Source of the DNA: Patiria miniata
Taxonomy: Eukaryota; Echinodermata; Asteroidea; Valvatida; Asterinidae
Length of the DNA: 64,000 nucleotides
Direction of reading: 5' to 3'
Assembly: GCF_015706575.1 (NCBI RefSeq)
Contig: NW_024037060.1
Coordinates: forward strand, 3,600,515-3,664,514
Made by a program: the position numbers and the translations under genes. The notes below the pieces were generated by a model. The model worked only from the letters and a program-made list of their open reading frames with translations, was not told the origin of the DNA and searched no databases. Below, piece after piece: positions 41,691 through 53,500 of this stretch; positions within the stretch are counted from its first letter, which is position 1, and each line of letters opens with the position of its first letter.

Positions 41691-44078
41691 AAAAAAGAAA
41701 AGTTTAAAAGTCAGACTTCACTTATTTTAATCACAGGATAAAAATATAAATGCTTCACACTGACAGTTATAATTTACATTTTCATCTGAGAGTTTACGTT
41801 CACGGAGTCCATATTTTGTAAAGTTTGGCTTTTTTGAAACCCTGTTGCATATCTTATCGGCTGTTATTTTGAATCTTTTGTTTTGGTGTTAGACGAGCCA
41901 TAGCAAGTCTTGATCAGTAACACTTTTTTTACTTTAGATCATAAATTTCACAGGGTTATTGTACTGAGATTTTTTATTACCCAACATTGTTTAGATTGTT
42001 TAACCAGTGCTTGCTGTTTTATGATTTGTGAGACATGATTTGTGTATCTTTTCATATGCACCTTGAGAAGAAAAAAAATGGCCTTTACGGTTATTATTTG
42101 AAGATTAAAAAAAAATATTTTAACATTTTTAACAGATCCATAATCAGGTGATACGAAATGTAAAAGCTTAGATCAGTTTACTCTATGATGAATGTTGTAA
42201 AATGCGATTTTAAAAAGAAAAATCTAGAATGTAGACTAGAAAGTGTCGAGTGCTTTGAATAGCTCAGAGATTATGGTTACAAAGTTTTGATTTTTGTCCA
42301 TTTCCTGAAAACCGGTCTTCATTTCGGGGCACATCAGGCATCTGAGTATTGTTGGGAGAGAAAAATGTTATGAGCATCACCACACGTCAAAATCTTGATT
42401 TCTTTTTTTTTATGACGTTGAATAGCTGAATTTAAGTTTGGGATGTGTAGTGTGTAGGATTTGTGATTATGATATTATTTCCTCATTTGTCTGTTTGATT
42501 ATTCTCTTGAGGGTAAACGCCAGATGTGTAAATATTCAAATTGTCCTGATCTTTTACTTTGGTCAAAATAGAAAATCTTTATTAAACAGAATTAACATGT
42601 ACAGGAATAATGTAAATTACAGAACTATGGTGTTTATAAAAAAAAAAAGATTTTGCTGGGGTTTATGAAGGGTAGCTGTTTACGCTGAAATTATTTTCAA
42701 GTAACTTATTGGTTTAAGTATGGTAGACAAAAAAAATCTTGTTTAAAATTCACTTTATTTTTTAACAAAATTGGTTTAATTGGAATTAAAGCAGCTTAGA
42801 ATATAGATGAATGTGAATGTTTTAAAGGAACAGTATATACACTGAATCAACAGATTTTTTTTTATTGGTCGTATTATTAGCATCAATAATACAATGTTAT
42901 TAACCCGTACAGTATTTCATCCAAAACTTAATACAGTGCATATCTTGTTGCTTTAAAACAATCCAATTTAAGATGCCTAATCGTAGACGCTGTGGAGTAG
43001 AAGTTATTGTGAGGGAGATATGGTGTTGGAACGGCTTCTTTATTGAAAATAAACACTTTTGGGGGAAGCAATTTGCTCATTTTATGTTACGTTTGTTGTG
43101 TTCGCACCTCTGGGTGCATTGTTTAGAGATGTCACACGTTTTTGCCCCTTTCATAAAACTCAACCCCTGTGTCGATGAACCTCAAATTCACCCAGTTAGA
43201 TATTGGTTCTATTACCACAACAGACTTCTGTCAAGAACTTTAAGATTTGAAACTCATAACGGTGATCTCCAGAAATTTAGCGAAAGATCAGGGAGGGGGT
43301 TGCCCATCGTTGCGCACTGAAATCCAAGAATTTCTGTTTAAGTACGAATTACGGATATTGTAAACCATTATTTTTTCCACTCTACTTTTTTTATTTTACA
43401 AGTCCATGTTTGTCAGAAAAAAATCCTTTTTGGGGGCCATATTCAAAGTGTTAAAGTTCTTTTCCCCCTGTTTTTAAATTATGTTTATTATTTTGTTTTT
43501 TGGAAACGAAAGCGACAGCCCCCTGTATTTGTGTTTCGTTAAAAGGGGGTTTCAGTAATGAACTGGCCTTTTGAGCTTGTACTTCTAAACAAAATTTGGA
43601 TTTCGGTAAAGCCCGATCAGGCCTAATGATCAAAGAAATACCGATACAGCTCGTAAAGATTACAGTCCCGTAATTTGCAGTGTCACATCGTCCTTGCCCT
43701 TCAATTAATTAGACGTCGGAGTTAATTATACTGCGAGCCGCTTTGTTAACATACAAACGAACTTTCAACATGGACAGTTAATTACAGACGGCTACGGCTA
43801 CCAGCATGTAAATGTTAGGTTACTATATGGTTTGACAGCGTGTATGAATTTCCATGAATGCAGAGTGGCGCATGGCTCGTTTATTATCACTTATATCCCT
43901 TGAAAATATTGAGGAATGATTTTCAGGTGCAAAACAACAACGAACAACGAAAACAAATACACTCCAACACAAGACCCCCCCCCCCCTTAGAAATCGCATG
44001 CACATTACTTTGGTTTCCGAACATCGCTCGGTTAAAAATTCGAACTCGAACTGCCCAATGATGAGATGGGAAGGCATG

Positions 44079-44555
44079 TACAGGGTGAGTAAAAAAAAAT
44101 GTCTGGGCCATTGCTTTAATGAAGTTCTGCAGCATGTAGCACTTTCAAAATCTAGGATATGAAAGCCCAATTCATTAGCTTTCTTTTAGTATAAGAATCA
44201 TTCAAGTCACTCTTGAACTTTTCACGTTTTCACGGAATTTTAAACACAACCACCTTTTTAAAATTCTGTCCACGGATCACAAAAAAGGTGCGCGTTATTT
44301 GAGCACAACAAAAACAATTCACACACATCCCCATGTGATTTGTTTTCGTTTTGCTGTGATCCGTGGACAGAACTTTAAAACGGTGGTTGTGTTTAAAATT
44401 CCGTAACTGAAAAAGTACATGAGTAATTTGAATGATTCTTGTATTAAAAGAAAGCTTATGAATTGGGCTTTCATATCCTAGATTTTGAAAGTGCTACATG
44501 CAGAACTTCACTAAAACAATGGTCACGACATTTGGTTTTTTTTACTGACCCTGTA
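44079..44555. mobile_element. TA-flanked long hairpin MITE, about 477 bp
   Basis: The ends TACAGGGTGAGTAAAAAAAA and TTTTTTTTACTGACCCTGTA are inverted repeats flanked by TA, as in Tc1/mariner-type insertions. Almost the whole element pairs with itself (for example AAATCTAGGATATGAAAGCC / GGCTTTCATATCCTAGATTT) around a loop near 44280-44355. No transposase. Confidence 0.75.
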
Positions 44556-44960
44556 TAGGAACATTTGCGTACCTATCGATTTACCAAGAAAATTCTTGCT
44601 GAACCTCACTACAAGATACGACTGGAACTAATGTGAAATTATTCCTCCTTATATCACTCGGAAGAAAACGATCAAAGTTGTTTAAAAACTGTGTTCCGGG
44701 TGCAGATTTCTATGTGCGTTAGCAATGGAATCCAGTTACGAGACCCGAACAATGTGCAAAGTCTTCTCTGTTTTCTCGAAATGTTGGGCCTATCCACTGA
44801 GCTGAAGTTAGTTGTCATGCACCCTTCTTAGAATTTTGAGCAATTTTGTTGCTTCAAACGAAGAAATGCACAAAAAGCAAACGGTCCTGCTTTGGAGGTG
44901 ACAGTTATCACACAACATCTGTGGGAGTCGTTAGACAAAAACATGCGTTTTACACGTTCG

Positions 44961-44968
44961 TGACGTCA
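44961..44968. promoter_or_regulatory. Consensus CRE (TGACGTCA) upstream of the ETS gene
   Basis: A perfect palindromic CREB/ATF site 2.5 kb before the first known ETV exon, at the start of a CpG-richer, non-repetitive stretch. A chance match cannot be excluded. Confidence 0.3.
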
Positions 44969-47458
44969 CTGCAAGGAACGCGCGAAAAATATCACTGGTG
45001 TTGATTGATCGAACAGCATAATCAGACACCAAAATAAAAATCAATTTAATCGGTGTTAATTATGACAGCAAGTGAAGTAGAACTAAGACATGGCGGGGTG
45101 TGGTGGCGATGGATTTTTTTTTTATAGATTCATGAGCCCTCTATAGAAAATTCCAGAAGAATATATACCATGGTGTTATATGTTATTCCTCTGTTATTTC
45201 TTCTTCCATGGTTATACTTCTGACATCCGATCCGCGCCCTGAGGGCGCATTTATTGCGGCTTAGCTTACTTTTTAAATCCGTAGTAAAACCTCTGAGCTG
45301 AGCGAGGCGCTCCCCTGTGCTGGCAAAAATGACACAGATTATTATAAAAGCACAGACCGACCAATCACTTCAAATACGGAAAATGGATTCTAATAATACA
45401 TGTGTGCAATAAAAGAAGACAATCCAATTCGAACCACTATTGATTGGTTGTTTGCAAAACGTCAATCGTATCGATCCCCATTCATTAAAACACAATGCGT
45501 GCATATATGGAAATTTGGATCGGGCGATACCATTGCAACAGGGCATGAGGGGTGGTATTTACATTACAAATCAACGCATGCAGTTTCCCCTGAAAATGAC
45601 TGCATGTTGATGCAAGCAATTCAGTCTAGGACAGTTTTATAAGGTCCTTCTTTCATTGGAAGAAAAAATATTTTCAAATACTGGTAACAGTTTTATTTTA
45701 AAGATTGGCTAAACGATTGTACGAGTGTAGGGACCGTCTCAACAGCTCATCAGCTGAACTACTCGATCGACAAGTGCATTCAAGCTGCGCACGCGCGTAA
45801 TACCGCAGGTATATTTCACATGCACGCACCGTGCATGCATGCAGTTGATTCAACATGGACGGCTCAGCGCGAGAAAATAACTACAGAAAACCGTGATTTT
45901 TCCCACGATTGTCGGAGTTGTTTCTTCACCCAGGCAACGCAGAACGGGCTTTGGAGATAAGTGGAACCTACAGACGGACAAGCCGTGTCTTGGCACGGTT
46001 GATTGAGGTTTGTAAATTTGGGGTAAAATAGGGCTTCCCTCCGTTGTGAAATCCCATGCTTTGCTCGACGATCCGCTAGGAATGAGCATAGAGCTAGCTA
46101 TGGTATGATCGACACTGTAGCTACAGGAACATTTTGAATCATCGACCATAAATGCGGGTCGTAAGAACTAAGATGCTGCCGGTTGCAACATTTTGTAAAT
46201 TTGTCCTTCCCTATCATTTATCAACTAGGGAGGCGTATACTGAATTGATTATCACTGTATGCCCCAGAATAGGGGAAATTGGACGAAATAATGTCATGAT
46301 GTAATTTCCATGTGGACTAGGCCTTCATCATGGACTGCTTGGGGTGGTCATGCGGGATGGGGTGGTGGGGGGGGGGGGGTGACATTACCAGGTAATTGTA
46401 AATGTAATATGTGCTGGGAAATTCAATGAATTTCAATTGCAATAGGCTTATTTGAAAATAGTTAAAATTGCCATCTCTGAATTTACTGAAATATTGGCAT
46501 ATTGTCAAACTCAAAAGTGCCAAATTTATGAAACTGAATCATATATCGAATCCTACATGCATGTAGGTGTGTGTTAATCTGAGTGTCAAACATAAATGTA
46601 ACGTAAATTGCGTCTAAGCAAAAAAATTGGAAAGATGAGTATGAGACTGGACTGAAAATTTCGAAGTGTTTTCTTAGTAAATACTTCAAAATTTTCCCCA
46701 CTAAATTTGACTTTTTAGGACATATTATCACTTTCTGATGCCTTATACTTTATAGGTCACTGAAGGGAAAAATTAGTGATGGCCAGATATGGGAAACTTT
46801 CCAAAGATTGTTCATTCAATTGTCAATTGAATGTTGGGAAAGAATGTTGCAACCTGACGCCTCTTCCGCGGTTGTGTACAAAGTCTATGGAGAGTCAAGA
46901 AAATTTTATAAGTAGGCCTATTTCCTAACAAAATTGGAAATGTTTCTTAGTCCCAGATTAATGTCTTATCATTTTTGCAACGACTGACCTTCATTGACAT
47001 GATGAAGAACAAAGTGGCGTCCGGTGTAACATTCTTTCCGAATGTTGCTTTGATTTTGATGCAAACCCTTTTCAATCAGCCAACTATAGTCAGTGTTATT
47101 TCGTGAAACTACCTTCTTTCCACTTTTGAAGTTCATTTCTTTTTGTTACAGTATAAACAAAAAAATAAGTAGTTAACATGTAGGCCTACAGTACACAAAA
47201 AAATTGAGGGACTTGGGTTTAGAAAAAAATAGTGGCATCGTTTTTTCCCCCTAATATTTTTTGGTTCTCACGGCACACAAAAATATCTTTTGGACTACAT
47301 ATAGTCAGAGGGATTGCAAGAAACTGTACTAATCCTTCTCTTTGGAAAAAAAATGATGTTTTTATTAATTTAGTTGAATACATGTATTCATTAATTTAGG
47401 TGAATTCCTAACCCAAGTCCTAAGTTTGGTTTGATTGATTGTTTTTCTTGTTTGACAG

Positions 47459-47558
47459 GCAACAGTAAGCAGGCCCCTTGTTGGGACTCTGAATACCAGC
47501 CACCATGGGGGATTGTGGCGGGTTTTATGACCAAGAAGTCCCCTATATGGACCCACAG
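47459..47558 (+). CDS. ETV1: ETV first coding exon (5'UTR end plus start codon)
   Basis: The acceptor tttgacag ends at 47458 and the donor gtgaga starts at 47559. The first 46 nt are untranslated, with translation from ATG 47505 for 18 codons ending in phase 0. The acceptor implies at least one upstream non-coding exon. GFYDQEVPYM is diagnostic of the PEA3 group. Confidence 0.9.
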
Positions 47559-50500
47559 GTGAGAAAGGGGGAGAAAGTTCTGCCTTTAAAAATGAGAGGC
47601 CAGAGAAAAAAACCAAAAATGTACAAACAAAAATCAACAACAAAAAATCAAAATAGAAAAATAAAAAAAGAAAATGGTACAGAATACAACACATAAACAC
47701 AAGTAACATGAACAATTTAGCTACAATTCTTGTACACGCACCATGGGAAAGTCCTGGAACAGCTCTGGAATTTCTATAATTACTGGTATGGTAGAGTCAT
47801 TTTAAACATGGAAAAAGCATCAGTCGTGGGTTCAAAGATTTGATGCAGTGAATTAGTCTTGTCAATAGTTTTGCTTGTGGACAAATTGATTTATCAGGCC
47901 AGGGTAGTGACTACACAAAACTCAGTAGTCCTGCCTGACCTAACCCTCTGAGATTCAAATTCAGGAGGTTATATTTTAGGATTTTTAAAGATCTCTGTGG
48001 TTTTTTTTATAAACCCTGACCATGCTGAATCCAACAAGAACCAAACAGCTAAAATTTCTCTTATTGATCTGAACCGTTAACAGAATCTGTTCTACATAGA
48101 TATATGTAGCTGTTGGATCCTATTGGTAAACGGACAATAATCCTCTCTCTGTTTCCACTTGCAGACTGTTCCCGATGTAGATGAATCCTCACCCGGCCGT
48201 TACTGTGACGATTACGGTTGCGGATACCGTGCCGAATGCCACGACAAACTGGACAGTAACTGTTGCCTGGACAAAGACTGCCTGGAGAAAGATTCTGAAG
48301 GTACGTTACATCTGTAAGACGGGGATAGACTGTCACTTGGGATGTTTAACAAGAGCTTTGCATGGAAGCACTGAATTCTGGGAAGCTTCTATCTAGTTCC
48401 AACCGGTTCGTACCGGCTGGAACTGACAGTGGCTAGAGTTTTAGCTTACACTGATTGGTGGAAATACAACACGTGTACGTCGTTGCTTGGAAAGTTTAGT
48501 TGATGAGTTTGATGATGTGATTCCAACACAAAAACACTCGCTGTAACACTGTCTTTTTTTTGGAACTTGTTTTTATTACTTTGGAATGCATTATCTCCTT
48601 GTTCCTTAATTACTCCATGATCAATCTTGCCATAGAGCTGGAAATACATGTATATGAATTGCAGCAAAAGCGTAAATTAAATACAATGTAAAATGCCACG
48701 TGGGAGGTTCATACTTTCTGAGTGAAAGATCCAAGCATCTAAGCTCACAAAATCCCCAACATTGAAATGTGGAAACCTGAAAATGATTAAAACAAGTGCA
48801 CTTTGTTTTTTTAAATTCCCTTATGATTGTAATTTGAATGTTGAAATGCATCAATTGATGTGACCCTAAGCCTTTAATTTCACGCCCGGGAGGATATTTA
48901 CGTTCTAAATGTCAACTGACACATTAATTCACCAGGAAATTTGTGGCAAACCAGAAAAACTCTGATGTGCTCTGTCGCCTGGCTTAAGGGAATAATTATA
49001 GCTTTTGTTTTTGAGTCATATTTTACTGATTATATAATGTGTACCTAATCCTATACCATCAAATGGCGCAGTTTGTCTTCGGAACAGTTAACAAAAAGTT
49101 GTCACTGTTTCATCTGGATTTACATGTATTCTACATGCATTATGCGTACATTTGATTTATCACTAAGCTAAGGACCGTATATCAACGGGGGCGAAACGGG
49201 TAGGGTCCCCCCACTTTTTCCACTGGAGGCATGCCCCCCCCCTCCACTCTTGGCAGGTCCCAAAATAGTGTAGGCCTACAAGTACTCTAGGCCCTTTATC
49301 TGGGTAATGATTATTAAAAATAAGTTCTCTAGTATTTTCGCTGCAGAAATAATAGTAAGAGGATCGAAATAATAATCGTGATCGCTTTCGATCATCGAGA
49401 ACCGGAAAGAAAAGAAAAACAGAAAAGGGCGCCCCTCCTATCAACAAATTTTGAACCACCGATCGGTTGGTCCCACACTCCCCCACTTTCAGAACTGTTC
49501 AGGCCGCTGCTACATTTACATTAAAGAAAGAGTCCAAATCAAGTTGTATTCACAAAGTCTTAACACTCGTGGAAAAAAGTCAACAAGCAAATAAAATCAC
49601 TATAAAAAGGCATTGCACCTGCAACAAATGATGTAATCTGCTAAATGCAGAGTCCAGTCATCCAGGCGTCGTGTTGTTTTTTCCCTTTCCTCGGCTGTTG
49701 TTTTTTTTCGATTAACTTTTTGTTCAATTTATGGAGTCTTTTCCTCTTTATCGTTGGAATCTGACCAGCGAGTGATCGTTATCAGGACTCAATGGCCGAT
49801 GAAGGGCCATTCACCAAAACGGGGTTATCTGATGGAAACTGTACATTTACGCACACGGTTCCCGCAGCTGGAAGGGTAGATAAAACATGACGTCAGCAGG
49901 AATTTTGTCCCCCGCCATTTCCCCCTTTTTTTAATCTGAAAGGTTTTTCAATCATTTTTTAGGATTTTGTAGTTTGGATTAGAAACTTTTGCTCAATGTG
50001 TAAAATTCAAATTTTGTTTTTATTTTTATTTTTTATTTTTTTGGGGGGGGGGAAGGGGGTCAAAATTCACAAGAAGGTTAGAAATTAAATTGTTTTTCCT
50101 TCCCTCAGACTGAACACTTGAGTTTCCGTGGAAACTTTCTGCTAATTAATGACACAGAATTACGGATGGATACGTACACGTTTAGAGTGTAAGAAGATTA
50201 TTTGATATCAACCATCTGTTGCTTTAAAAGTGAATATTTAAGTTTGACTTAAATCGTTGTTGAATGTTGATTATATTGTACATGTAAATTAATACCTGTG
50301 GACTACAGACACCTGTTTATGGTAGGAATTAACAAATTATTTGTTGGGACAAGACGTAGAACTTTGCAAGCAAATGAGTGCCAACAGCAGTTTTGATAAT
50401 AACACGAATATCCTTGAAGTTTATGTTTTAAAAAAAAGCATTGTAATTACATCAATTGCAATAAATCCTTTTGTTTAAACAACCACACACGATGCCTTAA

Positions 50501-53500
50501 TTGTTGAGGGTTTTTCCCAAAGTTGACTATGATTGTTTTTCGACAGGTTTTTATGACTTTTTTATCCTGAGAGTGAAACTACTTAAGTGCACATGTATCC
50601 TTGTTGTGGCTGACCAGAATTAATACCACAAAAACCACACAGACATCCAAACTCCGAAATGGGTAATATCCTGTGCACAGTGCAACCTTTTTGTCAGAAA
50701 ACTTTGCACTTTGAATTTTCATAACCACACAAGTACAATTTGTAGGCTCTCGCCACGTGCTCTCCATAAAGCTAAAGGTTGAAAGGTGCTGGGATTGTTC
50801 AGGAACTTGTAAACTTTGTGCCTGCCTCTATCCCACAAAATGTGATTTATTTCTTGCACTGGTTCCAAGTGACCCAGTTGTGTTGAAATGTGCTGAAAAT
50901 ATGTACATGTACTTAATCTTTGCCATTCTAACTGTGATTCTTTGAACGTTTGTTGCCCAAATCCTCTATGCAGTCTGTAGTTCTTAATGAAAATCCTTTC
51001 CACTTCAGAACATTAACACGTACATGCAGTAAATACCAGCATTCACATTTAAAAGCCATCTAGTTTTTTCCCATTGACCTGCATTCATGTTTTGTATGTA
51101 TACAATTTGACCTGCACGTACCAGTACATCATTTCTTTAAAAAAAAAGAACACATTTGTACTAGGGGATGTATTATTTTAGGTGATTGAAAATGCGTCCT
51201 TTATTTTCATGACTTTAGTCAGTGTGGTTGCAGTTTTAATACCAGGCAAACCCAGCCAGAATACAAAGTATTTTTCCCCATACAATTGCACACATTGTTG
51301 GTCCAACACGTATGATTGAATTATCAAATCAATTTTGACACTGTTTTTGAGGTAAATTTGCACACTCTAGTACTGAACCAGTTTGATGAAAAACTTGTGT
51401 ACATGTATGAGTACAATAGATTAATTAAAGTTTGTAAACACCTTTGCGTGATAAACATTTTTGTATATTGTACTTTTTGTGTTCATTTTAAAATTGGAAT
51501 GAATTCAATGAGTATCATTGCTACGGTAGTTACGCATAACCAGGTGTGAAAATGCTTTTGAAAATGCCTCGCACGTACTGCAGAAGGGCAAGGTAAATTT
51601 TCCCCTCGTTGAAATCGCACCCTGAGAAGTTAATTGAATTGTCATGGGCAATGTTTCAAGGGGCAACGAGGCAAAAGACTTAAGGGCCGATGCACTGGCA
51701 TTGTGTCCCCTACTCAACCGTCTACATTTGATTTCCCGGGCCTGATCAGTGAAAGGCTAATGGCAATGCCATGAAGGGGAATGAGTATAAAAAGCTTTTT
51801 TATGTAAGCTGTTTTGTGACGTGAGTCTAATGATTTTTGGTCCGGAAAACGCGAGGGGAGAAACGTTTTGTTCATAAGACGACTTCTCAGCATCCTTGCC
51901 ATCGTCTGTTGTCCTCATGAGCCCAGTCATGATTTTTGAATCATCCATTTTAATATATTTTTTTTGGGGGGGGGAGAGAGAAAAGAAGTGAGCCTTCACT
52001 GCGAAGTAATGCACCAGTCGTCGGTGATTTGAACATTTGCTGTTAACCACATCACGAAAGTGAACGGAACTGTTATGGTCAAATCAATGATTCTACAGTG
52101 TAATAAAATTAATTTGTGTTTTGTAAAAATGTCTGTTTCATTTATGTATGAATGAAACCTAGAGTCAGAGTGCTCTTCACATCTTGTTTGAGGCAGAGTG
52201 ATTTTTGCCAATTTTTTTCCCCAAAGCCGAAATTTAAATGTACTTACACGTAATCTCTTCCATCCACATTTTTTGCTCTTTCAAACATGTCATCATTTTG
52301 AACTATTTATTGCCATGTGCCGACCTTGGTCTGTGATGGATTGGTGTTGCTCTCTGCCCTATTAAACCATACAATAAAGGTCCCCCTAGTCTGTGTTTAT
52401 TATTTCAAGACAGCATGGTCCTGTCGACTGCAAGGAACCGGAAATCATAAAACATCCAAGCCGGAAAAACATTCGCTGCCATGAATATTACAATATTGCT
52501 GTAGATTAACATCATGAGACTCGGCCTATTTTTTATTGCTCATCTTACCCTGAGCAAAAATTCCTCAACTTTTATTTTTTTTTAGAAAAAGTCATGAAAC
52601 ACTTGATGGTTACACTAACTGAATTTTACATATAGTGAGGTCTATCAATTGTATGATGCACCCAATGACCCCCGGGAAAGGTGTTATTGTCCAACAGTGG
52701 GTCCTCCTTTTGTGGAATCTATACACCCCCTGCGTCAGAGGAGTGCGCACCAAATGGAATAGTTTTGATGCTATTTAGCAACATTTTTGACCCACCTTTA
52801 GCACTGCAGATTGTGATGCACCCACCGAGGAAAAATTAGTAGACACACCAAATCATAAACCTACAGGGGCATAACAAGTAAGACAGTTGTAATATTTATT
52901 TGTCATTTTTTTAAGCCAGAAGCAAAAAATGAAAAGCATTAAACACAGATGAAGAAGTTTGAATCAGGATATCAGTAATCTTAAGTTTTGAGCAAAATCC
53001 ACATACAGACTGCACATATTGTACATATGGCACTATAGCTAAACATGAATGTCCCAAAGGAGCCATCGTTACACATGTAGTATGCAGTGTGGATGTCTGT
53101 GTCCATTATTGGAGTAAATTAGGTCTAATTTCCCTAGGGCAAACTGTTTAAAATGCTCAGAATGAATTACCAAGGTGCTAGTGCTAGGGGTGACACATTG
53201 AAGGACATTTATGGTATATTGTTTGCACAATCGGCTTTTTTTTATTAGTTCTAGGATTACTATTACCATGTTATTGTTACGTAATTGTCTAATGGAAAAA
53301 GATAGGATATGGTCCTTCGCATCTGGTGACTTTAAAAAGATTGCTTAAGCTGGTCTAAGTTTTTCTGCTTGCTAAAGTTTGGTGGAATATTCTCTCTTGC
53401 TTTTGCAGACAGCATAGGTCTACACTTAAAAAACCCCAAAAATATTGACGTACATTTTTTTCTTAAATTCACAATTTTAGAATTGCTCAACAAAGGGCAC

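Larger units (their letters stand above)
39101..47458. other. Intergenic region between DGK and the ETS gene, plus ETV upstream sequence
   Basis: It contains a diverged foldback copy (39847-40052), a SINE-like head (41603-41690), a TA-flanked MITE (44079-44555), non-repetitive sequence with TTAATTA words (43690-43800) and a CpG-richer stretch (about 44900-46150). The coding start at 47505 lies in an exon opened by a splice acceptor, so an untranslated ETV exon and promoter should lie upstream, probably within this region. No third gene is supported. Confidence 0.65.

Noticed and set aside
42973..43320. A 115-codon open frame in the spacer between the genes
   Set aside because: No homology, no splice context, AT-rich surroundings.
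49163..49486. A 107-codon minus-strand open frame in the ETV intron
   Set aside because: Contains low-complexity C/G runs and shows no family similarity.
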